DNA from: Trabulsiella guamensis ATCC 49490
GTDB lineage: Bacteria > Pseudomonadota > Gammaproteobacteria > Enterobacterales > Enterobacteriaceae
Length of the DNA: 64,000 nucleotides
Direction: 5' to 3'
NCBI RefSeq assembly: GCF_000734965.1
Contig: NZ_JMTB01000051.1
Span: 1-64,000, forward strand
Shown: positions 30,583 to 40,117 of the stretch, piece after piece
How positions within the stretch are numbered: the stretch's first letter is position 1
Layout: each line of letters opens with the position of its first letter
The notes under the pieces: model-generated
Seen by the model: the letters and a program-made list of their open reading frames with translations, nothing else
What the model was told of the DNA's origin: nothing
Database searches by the model: none
Translations under genes and position numbers: made by a program

Positions 30583-33390
30583 TTACCAGGTGTATTTCAC
30601 GCCGGCGTTAGCAGCCCAGTCCTGATCAACATCGCCGCCACCGAGGTAGTTCACACCGGTATAGGCGCTAAAGTTTTTGGTGAAGCTGAACTGGCTACCC
30701 ACACCAACACGTACCGCTGAGCCTTCAACACCGTTATCAATGGTATCGCCGTTGATATCCGCGTCATTGTTGGAGTCGTCATAGACGTACGCCAGCTTGA
30801 AGTACGGCGTCATCGCCTGATCGCCAAAGTTGAAGGTGTAACCCGCATCCACGCCCAGCTCATAACGCAGGCTGTCGTAGTCCTGGCTGTTGACGCGCAT
30901 ATCGTTGCTCAGACGATAGCTGTCGCCAGACTGGAACAGGCCGGAAATGCTGCCGTACGGGGTGATATAACCGGTATCGTTAAGCTTCCAGTCATAACCG
31001 AGTTTCAGGCCGAATCCCCAGGCATCTGACGTGGTGTTGCCATCAACATAGTCGCCATTGCTCATGGTGGCGGTCAGATCATTGTTGAAACGAGTGTAGT
31101 TCAGGTTGCTGTCAAAGAAGACGTTGTTAGCAAAATGCGCTGAAGAGTAGAGGTAAGCTAACTGGCTGTCCTGATCAACCTGGCCGGAACGATCGCTGAG
31201 ATCGCCTTTGGCAAAGCCTGCCGCCGCACCCACGATCCACTTCGCGTTGTTGCCATCCACTTTGGTATCCAGACCCACCATCAGACCATTGACGTCCTGA
31301 TCGTAGTTGATCACGCCGTTGTCGCCGTTGAAGTTGCCACCGAAGTAGCTCACCCAGGCGCCGCCGTTGTCATCAAAGCCGTGACGCGCGCTGTTCAGAC
31401 GGTTGTTCAGCGTATCCTGTTGCAGGTTCCAGATGTTGGTATTCGCTGACGGAATGCTCAGCGCCATGTTGGCATAGTCAGTCAGACGCTCCTGATGCAG
31501 GATCACCGTGTCACCCTGCTGCTGCGCTTCATAGGTATACGCACCGAGATCGGCTCGGTTTGCTGCAGTGAAGGTGGCCGCGGTATCAGCATTGTTGTCA
31601 TACACACGAATCACTTCGTTGTTCTTGTAATCCGCGATGGAACCCGCGCCAGTGGCGTTATCAATGCGAACTTTGTAGTTGCCCGCCACATCACCGTTCA
31701 CCGCCAGGTGACCATCAGAATTCAACGCCACCACGCCGTAACCGTAGTTAGTTTGTGATTTATCGTTGCTGTGACCGTTAAGCATATCGCCATTCAGGAC
31801 ATAGTCGCGGCTGGCAACGTTGAACGTACCGCCGTTGGTCAGTGTCAGTGTTGCGGTATCAACCTGGCCCAGCCCCAGGTTCAGTTGCGCGCCACCATCA
31901 ACGGTAATCGTGTTGGCATACAGTTCAGCCGTTTCTTCTGTCAGCGTCGCGGTACTGTAGCTGTTGAGGTTTACGCTGTCGGTCGCTACGCGGCCGGAAT
32001 CGCCAATATTCAGTGAGGACGCATTGTTCAGGGTCACATTGTCAGAAACCAGATCAGAGGCTTCTACGTTCACCTGAGAACCGTTGTTAACAGTTAAGGT
32101 GTCAATCAGAGAAGATTTACGGGTATCCCACTCGGAGCCGTGATCCAGAGTGACGTTGAACAGGCCGCTCTGATACACCTCATTGCCGGTGACATGGCTG
32201 CCTTCGCTGAACGCAGTGTCGTTGTCATCAATACCGTACGTTGAGGTTGGCCACAGGCTGTTAGCGGTGATGTCATACAGCGTCGCGGTGGCTTCTGTAC
32301 CCGCAGCCACGCTGTCGTAAACACCGTCACCATCGCTGTCTACCTGATGAACGGAAACAGCCGCGCCGACCCACTTGCTGCCGTTATCCAGCGTCAGATT
32401 CAGGCTGTCAGTGCCATCCCAGCCGTTAGTGTCAGGATTGGCATCGGTATCGCGGTAGCTGTCCGCCCCGTTCGGGAAGAAGTTTTCGTCGAAGTTACTG
32501 GAGAAGACCACATCACCGGTTAAGGTAGAGTTACTGAAATTAGCGGTGGTCTGCATGGCATTATCCGCAGAAGGATTTGCCACAACCGCCAGCGCGACAT
32601 CGTCCGCTGTCCAGGCTTTCCCGTCGTAATCGCTGGCATTGCCGGAGCGGCCAAAGAAGCCTTCAGTGCCTTCGTCTGACCAGGAACCGGACGTCACCAC
32701 AGAGTCTTTCACGTTGATGGTGTTATTAAATACTTCGCTGCTGTTCACACCCGTACTGACGGTATTGTCGTCAGTATCCTGCCATTCATAACCCTGCGTC
32801 AGAGTAATACCGGCGACATGGGAATTATTTTGAATGGCGAGATCAACTTCCTGATCTAATGTAATTGCGGTGCCGAGACCATATACATCGACCACATGTG
32901 TATCCGGTGCATCATTCCAGGTGCCGTTGTAGGTATAATGCTCATAGTTATCATCAATGGTTGAGTGATCAACCGTTAATGTCAGGCGGTCGTAATAATA
33001 ATCCGCGCCGCTGCGATTATCGCATTCGGTGGTCATACACGCGGAAGTGATCATGCCATGAATGGTACTGTTGCTAATGGTGAGACTATTAGGATTGGAA
33101 TTAGTAGAGAGGCCGTCATCGAGATAATAGGTGGAGATAACACCGTTTACTGTTGCGTTATTGATGACCGGATAAATATCACCATTATAAATACTATCAG
33201 CGCCGTAATTATTCCAGCCGACATATCCATGATAATAAACTCCGTCTGTATAAGTCGCATCATTATAATGAATAAATGTTGTGTAATCCGTATTCGATAT
33301 ATCCGTTGATGCATTAGCCTGAGAAGCGATTGCGAGCGCACAGGCCATTGCTAATTGAGATACCACAACTTTCTTTTTCCACGAGTGCAT
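30583..33390 (-). CDS. yaiT: YaiT, type V autotransporter (intact)
   Basis: 935 residues. The signal peptide MHSWKKKVVVSQLAMACALA ends at Ala27 (SQANA). The Asn/Asp/Thr-rich passenger (about 28-660) has repeating short beta-helix-like units such as LTVNNGSQVNVEAS and LTLTNGGTFNVAS. The C-terminal barrel (about 660-935) starts after LSIPSANTNIWNL and ends in the outer-membrane sorting signal GVKYTW. It matches E. coli YaiT along its length and sits next to hemB as in E. coli, where K-12 has an IS-interrupted copy. Transcription is divergent from hemB. Likely a surface adhesin; ligand unknown. Confidence 0.93.
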   Translation of the reverse strand: MHSWKKKVVVSQLAMACALAIASQANASTDISNTDYTTFIHYNDATYTDGVYYHGYVGWNNYGADSIYNGDIYPVINNATVNGVISTYYLDDGLSTNSNPNSLTISNSTIHGMITSACMTTECDNRSGADYYYDRLTLTVDHSTIDDNYEHYTYNGTWNDAPDTHVVDVYGLGTAITLDQEVDLAIQNNSHVAGITLTQGYEWQDTDDNTVSTGVNSSEVFNNTINVKDSVVTSGSWSDEGTEGFFGRSGNASDYDGKAWTADDVALAVVANPSADNAMQTTANFSNSTLTGDVVFSSNFDENFFPNGADSYRDTDANPDTNGWDGTDSLNLTLDNGSKWVGAAVSVHQVDSDGDGVYDSVAAGTEATATLYDITANSLWPTSTYGIDDNDTAFSEGSHVTGNEVYQSGLFNVTLDHGSEWDTRKSSLIDTLTVNNGSQVNVEASDLVSDNVTLNNASSLNIGDSGRVATDSVNLNSYSTATLTEETAELYANTITVDGGAQLNLGLGQVDTATLTLTNGGTFNVASRDYVLNGDMLNGHSNDKSQTNYGYGVVALNSDGHLAVNGDVAGNYKVRIDNATGAGSIADYKNNEVIRVYDNNADTAATFTAANRADLGAYTYEAQQQGDTVILHQERLTDYANMALSIPSANTNIWNLQQDTLNNRLNSARHGFDDNGGAWVSYFGGNFNGDNGVINYDQDVNGLMVGLDTKVDGNNAKWIVGAAAGFAKGDLSDRSGQVDQDSQLAYLYSSAHFANNVFFDSNLNYTRFNNDLTATMSNGDYVDGNTTSDAWGFGLKLGYDWKLNDTGYITPYGSISGLFQSGDSYRLSNDMRVNSQDYDSLRYELGVDAGYTFNFGDQAMTPYFKLAYVYDDSNNDADINGDTIDNGVEGSAVRVGVGSQFSFTKNFSAYTGVNYLGGGDVDQDWAANAGVKYTW

Positions 33391-33796
33391 TTGTTATCCC
33401 TCCTCAGGGACTTATTATGTTGGTCCATCAAATAAGATTAAATTGCGGTTGAATTATGCGTTCCTGATACAAGATAGTTCAATTAATCTTTGGTAGAAGT
33501 TCGAAATCGGACGCAATATATTCTTGCAAGGTTTTGAATGAATATTTTTTAATTTATTGTTTTCAATGGGTTAAGCAGGGAGATAATTAACAAAATATAT
33601 CCCATAAATATAAACAATAAAAACAGTGCATTCATTATTTATATTTTCATAGTTATACCTATTATTTAATTAAATAGATTTTTCGAGAATGTGATCAGGC
33701 GAACGCCCCGGCAGAGGGATAAGCCCCACTTTGATAAACAATCAGGGCCGAGATCGGGTAGACTAAGCTGAATGTTCCACAAACATCAGGCATACC
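33391..33796. other. yaiT-hemB divergent promoter region
   Basis: 406 bp without a gene. It is strongly AT-rich from about 33400 to 33680, a composition typical of H-NS-bound promoters of surface adhesins. The hemB ribosome site region lies at the right end. No specific operator recognised. Confidence 0.6.
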
Positions 33797-34771
33797 ATGA
33801 CAGCTCTACTTAATCGCCCACGTCGCCTGCGCAAAACCGCTGCGCTGCGCGCCATGTTTGAAGAGACAACACTGACCTTAAACGATCTGGTGTTGCCGAT
33901 CTTTGTTGAAGAAGACATCGACGACTACAAACCTATCGAAGCCATGCCAGGCGTAATGCGCATTCCAGAGAAGCATCTGGCGCGTGAGATCGAACGCATC
34001 GCCAACGCCGGGATCCGCTCCATCATGACCTTCGGGATTTCCCATCACACCGATGCCACAGGCAGCGATGCCTGGAAAGAAGACGGTCTGGTCGCGCGGA
34101 TGTCGCGCATCAGCAAACAGGCGGTGCCGGAAATGGTGGTCATGTCCGATACTTGTTTCTGCGAATATACCTCGCACGGCCACTGCGGCGTGCTGTGCGA
34201 TCATGGCGTGGACAACGACGCGACGCTCATCAATCTGGGCAAGCAGGCGGTGGTTGCCGCCGCCGCTGGCGCTGATTTCATCGCCCCGTCGGCGGCGATG
34301 GATGGTCAGGTGCAGGCAATCCGCGAAGCGCTGGATGCCGCTGGTTTCACCGACACCGCAATCATGTCCTACTCCACTAAATTTGCCTCCTCCTTCTACG
34401 GCCCGTTCCGTGAAGCGGCAGGTACAGCGCTGAAAGGCGACCGCAAAACGTACCAGATGCACCCGCTGAACCGCCGTGAAGCGATCCGTGAATCCTTGCT
34501 CGACGAAGCTCAGGGTGCTGATTGCTTGATGGTAAAACCGGCGGGCGCTTACCTGGATATTCTGCGTGATATCCGCGAACGTACCGATTTACCGCTGGGG
34601 GCCTATCAGGTCAGCGGTGAATACGCGATGATCAAATTCGCCGCAATGGCGGGCGCCATTGATGAAGACAAAGTGGTAATGGAAAGCCTGGGCGCCATCA
34701 AGCGCGCGGGGGCGGATCTTATCTTCAGTTACTTTGCCCTCGACCTCGCCGAAAGAAAACTGCTTCGCTGA
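33797..34771 (+). CDS. hemB: delta-aminolevulinic acid dehydratase (porphobilinogen synthase)
   Basis: Condenses two 5-aminolevulinate molecules to porphobilinogen in heme synthesis. 324 residues, the E. coli length. Zinc ligands are in [15 protein letters not shown]. Schiff-base lysines are in [14 protein letters not shown] and LMVKPAG, and the active-site lid includes [10 protein letters not shown] single gene with a strong terminator; the divergent neighbour is yaiT. Confidence 0.98.
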   Translation: MTALLNRPRRLRKTAALRAMFEETTLTLNDLVLPIFVEEDIDDYKPIEAMPGVMRIPEKHLAREIERIANAGIRSIMTFGISHHTDATGSDAWKEDGLVARMSRISKQAVPEMVVMSDTCFCEYTSHGHCGVLCDHGVDNDATLINLGKQAVVAAAAGADFIAPSAAMDGQVQAIREALDAAGFTDTAIMSYSTKFASSFYGPFREAAGTALKGDRKTYQMHPLNRREAIRESLLDEAQGADCLMVKPAGAYLDILRDIRERTDLPLGAYQVSGEYAMIKFAAMAGAIDEDKVVMESLGAIKRAGADLIFSYFALDLAERKLLR

Positions 34772-34775
34772 TTTA

Positions 34776-34812
34776 CAGGCCCGGAAGCCCCGCGCTACCG
34801 GGCCTGTTTCCC
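34776..34812 (+). terminator. hemB terminator
   Basis: Perfect 9-bp stem (CAGGCCCGG with CCGGGCCTG) around a 13-nt loop, followed by TTTCCCT. Starts 4 bp after the hemB stop. Confidence 0.85.
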
Positions 34813-34894
34813 TCATTCAAAGCTTCACTAAACTGCAATACAAACGACACGTTGACCTTCTACTGTCTGCCACAAGACGACAGGAGGAATCACC

Positions 34895-36595
34895 ATGTTT
34901 AGTCTCGATAATGTTCTTGATGACCTCTGGCCACAGGCAAGACCCGCGCCCTGGCAAAAGAATTTGCTCAGGCGTCTGTTACACGAGGAAGAGTTTCAGA
35001 CGTTTGCCGCACGCCACTCGCATTTACGTGGACTGGATATGGTCGAACAGGTCCTTGAACACTTACAAATCCGCTGCAATATTGCCCCTCGTGAACTCGA
35101 AAACATCCCCGAAACGGGCCCTCTGGTGATCATCTCGAATCATCCTACCGGTACACTCGACGGGCTGGCATTACTGTATGCGGTGTCCCGCGTGCGCCGT
35201 GATGTAAAAGTTGTCACCAACCGCATGCTCAGCCATCTTGAGCCACTGAGTCACCTGTTTATTCCGGTCGATAACATTAACGGCGGCACACGCAAATCCT
35301 CGCTGTCGCTGATGGAACAGCAATTACAGAGCGGCGGCGTGCTGATCTTTTTCCCGGCAGGTGAAGTCTCGCGCATGACCCGCCAGGGCATCGCTGATGG
35401 TCACTGGCATTCCGGGTTCATCAAACTGGCGGCGAAATTCCGTGCCCCGCTGTTGCCGGCATTTATTCACGCCAAAAACAGCCCACTGTTTTATGCCAGC
35501 ACCCTGCTCTCCCCGACGCTGGCACTGCTGCTGTTAATGCAACAGATGTTTCGCCGTCGCAACTCGACGCTACCGGTGACGCTCGGTCAGCGCATCGTGT
35601 GGGAGAGCTGGCACAATGCGCAGACACCCGCCCGTGAACTGGCGAAAAAATGTCGTCAGCATGTTGGCTTACTGGGAAAAGGTCTGCCAGGGAAATTCAG
35701 AACCGAGAGTGCGATTGCGCGCCCGGAAGAGCGTGCCGTGCTTCGCCGCGAGCTCAGTAAAGCGGAATGCCTTGGCCGCACTGCTGATGGCAAAACCATT
35801 TATTTGTGGCAGCGCAACGGTCAGGAAGAGGCCCCACTGCTCAGAGAGCTGGGACGTCTGCGTGAAATTGCCTTTCGTGCTGTCGGCGAAGGCAGCGGTA
35901 AGCGCCGCGATGTTGATAGTTATGATGATGACTACCTGCATCTGATCCTGTGGGATGAGGTGGATCTGGAGATTGTCGGCGCCTACCGTTTTATGCCTGG
36001 TGCCATGCAGCTTGATAAACGTGGCGTGGAAGGGTTATACAGCCACAGCCTGTTTCACTATGACGAACGGATGAATGACATCCTTCGCGAAGGTATTGAG
36101 CTTGGACGCAGCTTCATTCAGCCGCGCTACTGGGGCCGTCGTGGGCTGGACTATCTCTGGTTTGGTATCGGCGCTTACCTGGCGCGTTATCCGCAGTATC
36201 GCTACCTGTTTGGCCCGGTGTCGATTTCAGGCGGATTACCGCCCGCTGCGCGAGATTTACTGGTCGCGTTTTACCGTCTCTGGTTCCCGGCAATGCATCC
36301 GCTGGCTGCGTCACGCCGCCCCTATCCTGCCAGCCTCCCTGAGGCGCTGGCACAATTTGGCGGTGAAGATTACACCGAAGATCTGACGCGGCTGAAATCG
36401 CTGCTCGGCAACCTCGGGTGTGGCATTCCTCCACTGTATAAACAGTATTCCGAGGTATGCGAACCCGGCGGCGTGCAGTTTATTGATTTCGGCAGCGACC
36501 CGGATTTCAACGACTGTATCGACGGCTTAGTGCTGGTTGATCTGACCCTGCTGAAAGCCAACCGCTACCAGCGCTATATCGGGGCGCATCTGTAA
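34895..36595 (+). CDS. OlsF-like bifunctional acyltransferase (PlsC-type plus OlsB-type GNAT)
   Basis: 566 residues with two acyltransferase domains. The N-terminal half (about 60-270) is a lysophospholipid-acyltransferase (PlsC) domain with the motif SNHPTGTLDG (81-90) and the downstream FFPAGEVSR. The C-terminal half (about 290-480) is an OlsB-type GNAT domain with GAYRFMPGA, ELGRSFIQPRYWGR and FGPVSISGGLPP. Fused in this order they match OlsF, known from Serratia and Flavobacterium to make ornithine lipid by N- then O-acylation. Such genes are often mislabelled putative hemolysin. The ribosome site AGGAGG precedes the ATG. It follows hemB but has its own terminator. Product inferred; E. 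coli K-12 has no counterpart. Confidence 0.8.
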   Translation: MFSLDNVLDDLWPQARPAPWQKNLLRRLLHEEEFQTFAARHSHLRGLDMVEQVLEHLQIRCNIAPRELENIPETGPLVIISNHPTGTLDGLALLYAVSRVRRDVKVVTNRMLSHLEPLSHLFIPVDNINGGTRKSSLSLMEQQLQSGGVLIFFPAGEVSRMTRQGIADGHWHSGFIKLAAKFRAPLLPAFIHAKNSPLFYASTLLSPTLALLLLMQQMFRRRNSTLPVTLGQRIVWESWHNAQTPARELAKKCRQHVGLLGKGLPGKFRTESAIARPEERAVLRRELSKAECLGRTADGKTIYLWQRNGQEEAPLLRELGRLREIAFRAVGEGSGKRRDVDSYDDDYLHLILWDEVDLEIVGAYRFMPGAMQLDKRGVEGLYSHSLFHYDERMNDILREGIELGRSFIQPRYWGRRGLDYLWFGIGAYLARYPQYRYLFGPVSISGGLPPAARDLLVAFYRLWFPAMHPLAASRRPYPASLPEALAQFGGEDYTEDLTRLKSLLGNLGCGIPPLYKQYSEVCEPGGVQFIDFGSDPDFNDCIDGLVLVDLTLLKANRYQRYIGAHL

Positions 36596-36598
36596 TAG

Positions 36599-36629
36599 CG
36601 CTCCTCTCCACCGGGAGAGGAGCGTTTTT
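36599..36629 (+). terminator. terminator of the OlsF-like gene
   Basis: Perfect 11-bp stem (CGCTCCTCTCC with GGAGAGGAGCG) with a 4-nt loop and T5. It lies between this gene and convergent tauD and starts 3 bp after the stop. Confidence 0.95.
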
Positions 36630-37480
36630 CAGCCGGCCCGATAGAACGGTTTATCGCCAAGAATGGTGGCCCGGTGCATGATCCGCCGCTGCGGCAGGTA
36701 ATCCGCATTGGCGTAGTGTTGCGTTACCCGGTTATCCCAGATGGCGAGATCGTTCGGCTGCCAGCGCCAGCGCACCTGAAATTCCGGTTTGGTGATATGC
36801 GCAAACAGGAAGCTCAACAGTGTGTCGCTCTCTTTCTGTGTCAGGTCAACAATTCGCGTTGTGAATCCTTCATTGACGAACAACGCCTGCCTGCCGCTGA
36901 CCGGATGCGTACGCACCACCGGGTGCAGCAGCGGCGGGTTTTTCTCCACCGCCTCCAGCCAGCGCTGATGCTCCGCGTCTGTCTTGAGGTATTTATATTC
37001 CGGGAACGATTTTCTGAAATCGTGCTCAGCCTGTAACCCGCTTAACAACCGCTGAAGCGGCTCAGAGAGCGCGTCAAACGCCGCAATGCCACTGGTCCAC
37101 AGTGTATCGCCGCCTGTGGTAGGCAACGCTTTCGCGGCGAGGATCGCACCGGCAGGCGGCGTATCAATAAAGGTGACATCCGTGTGCCAGTTATCATTGT
37201 CCGGCGGATTGTCATTGTGCGTGTCCAGCACGATGATCTCTTCCACACCCTCGGCGTGAGGATACACCGGGTGAATGTGCAGATCGCCAAAACGCAGCGC
37301 CAGCGCACGTTGTTGTTGCGGGGAAATAACCTGCTCGCGCAGGAAAATCACCTGATGGCGCAACAGCGCATGATACAACTGCTCGAACTGGTTATCGCTC
37401 AGCGGCCGGCTGACATCAATGCCAGAAATCTGTGCGCCAATATACGGTCCCAGCGGGGTAATCGTCAGACGTTCACTCAT
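36629..37480 (-). CDS. tauD: taurine dioxygenase TauD
   Basis: Fe(II)/2-oxoglutarate dioxygenase that releases sulfite from taurine under sulfate starvation. 283 residues as in E. coli. The iron ligands His and Asp sit in [16 protein letters not shown] and the distal His in [14 protein letters not shown]. The 2-oxoglutarate-binding Arg lies in [12 protein letters not shown]. Start ATGA-overlaps tauC (37477-37480). Expression is doubtful because tauA and its promoter are broken. Confidence 0.97.
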   Translation of the reverse strand: MSERLTITPLGPYIGAQISGIDVSRPLSDNQFEQLYHALLRHQVIFLREQVISPQQQRALALRFGDLHIHPVYPHAEGVEEIIVLDTHNDNPPDNDNWHTDVTFIDTPPAGAILAAKALPTTGGDTLWTSGIAAFDALSEPLQRLLSGLQAEHDFRKSFPEYKYLKTDAEHQRWLEAVEKNPPLLHPVVRTHPVSGRQALFVNEGFTTRIVDLTQKESDTLLSFLFAHITKPEFQVRWRWQPNDLAIWDNRVTQHYANADYLPQRRIMHRATILGDKPFYRAG

Positions 37481-38304
37481 GCTATTTCTCCATGCCAGGG
37501 CGTCAGGCGACGTTGTAACGCGCGCAGCCCCAATTCTAATACAAAGGCGATCACCGCAATCACCGCGATCCCGGCCAGCACCACATCGGTTGCCAGAAAT
37601 TCCCCCGCTGATTGCACCATAAAACCCAGCCCACGCGTGGCGGCAATCAACTCCGCCGCTACCAGCGTTGACCAGCCAACGCCAAGACCAATGCGCAAAC
37701 CGGTTAAAATTTCAGGTAATGCGCCGGGCAAAATCACCAGCCACAGAACCTGTAAGCGGCTGGCCCCCAGTGCCTGCGCGGCGCGGATACGCACCTGCTG
37801 CGCGCTTTTCACCCCTGCCAGCGCCGACATTGCCACCGGCGCGAAAATCGCGAGGTAAATCAACAGGATTTTTGACGTCTCGCCAATGCCAAACCAGATC
37901 ACCATCAGCGGCAAATACGCCAGCGGCGGCACGGGGCGATACAGTTCGATTAACGGATCGAGGATCCCGCGAATCGTTGGACTGAGCCCCATTGCAATCC
38001 CGACAGGAATACCGAGGACGACCGCCGCCAGTAGCGCCACCAGAATTCGCGTCAGGCTGGCCGCCAGATGCTGCCACAGCGTGGCGTCCATAAAGCCCTG
38101 TGACCCGGCGATGGTGATCAGCTTCTGTAACACCTGCGCGGGAGGCGGCAGAAACAGCGGGCTTATCAGGTGCAGCGCCGCAACGCCCCACCACAGCGCC
38201 AGCAACACCAACAGCGTGGCCGCGCTCAGCGTTAACTGACGGGAAAACGGCCAGCGCCAAGCCACAGGCAGACGGCGTGGTTTATCGTTGATCACAATAC
38301 TCAT
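37477..38304 (-). CDS. tauC: taurine ABC transporter permease TauC
   Basis: Inner-membrane permease, 275 residues as in E. coli, six hydrophobic helices. The ATPase-coupling loop is visible as [28 protein letters not shown] split over about residues 170-200. It overlaps tauD and tauB by 4 bp at each end, indicating translational coupling within a single tauBCD unit. Confidence 0.97.
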   Translation of the reverse strand: MSIVINDKPRRLPVAWRWPFSRQLTLSAATLLVLLALWWGVAALHLISPLFLPPPAQVLQKLITIAGSQGFMDATLWQHLAASLTRILVALLAAVVLGIPVGIAMGLSPTIRGILDPLIELYRPVPPLAYLPLMVIWFGIGETSKILLIYLAIFAPVAMSALAGVKSAQQVRIRAAQALGASRLQVLWLVILPGALPEILTGLRIGLGVGWSTLVAAELIAATRGLGFMVQSAGEFLATDVVLAGIAVIAVIAFVLELGLRALQRRLTPWHGEIA

Positions 38305-39068
38305 GAGAAAGCCTCCCGCTGTTCGAATACACGGCTCAGAACGTATTCACGTCGGGCGATAAAATCAGGATCAGATTTTATGCTGCGGCAGGATTCTCCG
38401 GCGACAAAACGGTGAGCAAAATCCAGCGACAGGCGCTCCAGCACCCGTCCCGGGCCTGGCGACAGCAACACCAGTTCCGTCGCCATAAAAATGGCCTCTT
38501 CGATATCATGCGTAATCAGCAAAACCTGTTTGCCAGTCTCGTGCCACAGACGCAGCAGCAGAGTTTGCATCTGCTCACGGGTGAAGGCATCAAGCGCACC
38601 AAAAGGTTCGTCCAGCAATAATAATTGCGGGTTCGCCGCCAGCGCACGCGCAATGCCGACGCGTTGACGCTGGCCGCCGGAAAGCTGCCAGATGTAGCGT
38701 TTTTCCGCGCCTTCCAGTCCGACTCTTTTCAGCATCTGACGCGCGGTCTGCTGGCGTTCCGCCTGCGCGACACCCGCCAGCTGTAATCCCAGCGCCACGT
38801 TATCCTGCACGTTACGCCACGGCAACAGTCCTTCATTCTGAAAGACCACACCGCGCTCCGCACCAGGCCCGTTAACGGTTTTTCCGTCAAGCTGGATGCT
38901 ACCGGTATCGTAAGGCAAAAAGCCCGCAATCAGATTTAACAGCGTGGTTTTTCCGCAGCCCGATGGGCCAAGCACCACCAGCAATTCGCCGCTATCTACC
39001 GTGAGGTTGATATCGTCAAGCGCGGGTTTACCGCCGTACCGGGCTGATAAGTGAGACACCTGCAGCAT
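38301..39068 (-). CDS. tauB: taurine ABC transporter ATPase TauB
   Basis: 255 residues from the second of two adjacent ATGs (39068), matching E. coli and giving AAGGAG a normal spacing; the ATG at 39071 is too close. Walker A is GPSGCGKTT, signature LSGGQRQR, Walker B LLLLDEP and the switch His is in LLITHD. It lies just downstream of the tauA remnant. Confidence 0.96.
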   Translation of the reverse strand: MLQVSHLSARYGGKPALDDINLTVDSGELLVVLGPSGCGKTTLLNLIAGFLPYDTGSIQLDGKTVNGPGAERGVVFQNEGLLPWRNVQDNVALGLQLAGVAQAERQQTARQMLKRVGLEGAEKRYIWQLSGGQRQRVGIARALAANPQLLLLDEPFGALDAFTREQMQTLLLRLWHETGKQVLLITHDIEEAIFMATELVLLSPGPGRVLERLSLDFAHRFVAGESCRSIKSDPDFIARREYVLSRVFEQREAFS

Positions 39069-39078
39069 CATGCGCTCC

Positions 39079-39495
39079 TTATTTTACAAAACGGTCAGTA
39101 ACGAACTGGCTGTAATCGCTGGCGACAGCAGGGACTTTCCCCTGTTCTTTCAGGAACTGCGCGGTATCCAGAATCGCTTTATTCACCGGGCCTGAGAGCT
39201 GCTGGATCTGCTGCTCCGTCGTGAGATAGGTGTTCCCTTTCACCAGCCCCGGTACATCCGCTTCTGGCACGCCGCTCAGTCGTGATAATTTGTTCAGGTT
39301 GTCCGGCTGTTTCAGCCATTCATCCGGGTTTTCTATGTAAGGACGTTGCGCGTCGATAGCGCTTTTCGCGAAGGCTTTCACCACGTCAGGATGCTGTTCG
39401 GCGAAATCTTTTCGTACGACCCAGACATCCAGTGTCGGTGCGCCCCACTGCGCGACTTTTGCGGAGTCGGTCAGTACCGTTCCCTCTTTCTCCAT
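39079..39495 (-). pseudogene. tauA: tauA remnant (C-terminal part of the taurine-binding protein)
   Basis: The last about 138 residues of TauA (full length about 320) are intact, from MEKEGTVLTDSAKVAQWGAP to [10 protein letters not shown]. Upstream of the codon at 39495 similarity stops abruptly and the frame continues into foreign DNA (an artificial 185-codon frame to 39636). The signal peptide and the N-terminal lobe of the binding protein are gone and are not found elsewhere in the window. The break coincides with the first base of a Mu-like phage terminus. Taurine capture should therefore be lost, and the tau promoter with its Cbl-controlled region is no longer attached to tauBCD. Confidence 0.9.
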
Positions 39496-39575
39496 GATCA
39501 GACGTGAGATAAACCTATGGGAAACCGTGAGATAATTATGGGACTTTAAGGGAAGAGTGTGGATTTCGTGGGATA
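39495..39575. mobile_element. terminus of a Mu-like transposable phage
   Basis: Reading rightward from the tauA break, the foreign DNA begins TG and has two near-identical repeats: CGTGAGATAAACCTATGGGA (39503-39522) and CGTGAGATAATTATGGGA (39526-39543). A third, weaker copy (TGTGGATTTCGTGGGA) lies at 39558-39573. Spaced copies of an about 20-bp transposase site next to a TG/CA end are the hallmark of Mu-family phage ends. Assignment is supported by mor and gemA immediately inside. The opposite end was not found. Confidence 0.6.
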
Positions 39576-39695
39576 CTTTTTGTAAAAGGGTTACGGTATT
39601 TGAAAATGGAGACTTACTAATAATCCACTTTAACATCGGCGCATCTGCAATCTCAATAGTATGTGCCGGAAACCAAAACCCACATGGAGATACAC

Positions 39696-39875
39696 ATGGA
39701 CAATAACACGTTAGAAACTCTTTTAGTTGCCCAGGTCGCCACTTTGGCCCATCAAATCAAACAAGCCAAAGCGGCGAAGGGTATATCAACAACAGACACT
39801 TGTGTTGGTGAGGCTGTCAGGCTGATGGCTAATCAGCGTTCTGAAATCCTTCGCAAGCTCGCTGAAACTCGCTAG
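39696..39875 (+). CDS. small phage-remnant protein, unknown
   Basis: 59 codons from ATG 39696, which has GGAG at 7-nt spacing; the frame opens earlier at 39663 without a ribosome site. Product begins MDNNTLETLLVAQVATLAHQ and is Ala/Lys-rich and helical, without a recognised domain. Its end overlaps the end of the convergent ORF at 39829-40044. Not recognised; coding status moderately likely. Confidence 0.45.
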   Translation: MDNNTLETLLVAQVATLAHQIKQAKAAKGISTTDTCVGEAVRLMANQRSEILRKLAETR

Positions 39876-40044
39876 ATCCACAATCAACGAGCATTGTCGC
39901 GTCAATCATAAACTCGCACTTACGCAGGATTAGGCGGGCTTGCCCAACAGGTAACCCGCCCAGATGCTGCTTGATAATATCTAACGCCAGCCTGGATGCA
40001 TCTGAATCTTTTAATGCAATACTACTGTAGTTGTTGTTTTGCAT
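39829..40044 (-). CDS. small phage-remnant protein, unknown
   Basis: 71 codons from ATG 40044 with GAGG about 10 nt upstream; an earlier ATG at 40080 has none. Product MQNNNYSSIALKDSDASRLA continues with a predicted helical segment and two or three Cys residues. It lies downstream of mor on the same strand, in the position of an early/middle phage gene. No domain recognised. Confidence 0.5.
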   Translation of the reverse strand: MQNNNYSSIALKDSDASRLALDIIKQHLGGLPVGQARLILRKCEFMIDATMLVDCGSSEFQRACEGFQNAD

Positions 40045-40117
40045 GGGCGTAATCCTCTTTAAAGTTGGCACAGGTAACATGATTTATCAGAAAAGAAAAA
40101 ATGGTTATTAAACGCCA

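Noticed and set aside
39079..39636. Treating the 185-codon frame as an intact tauA-like gene
   Set aside because: Only the last about 138 codons match TauA; the rest is phage-end DNA and carries no signal peptide.
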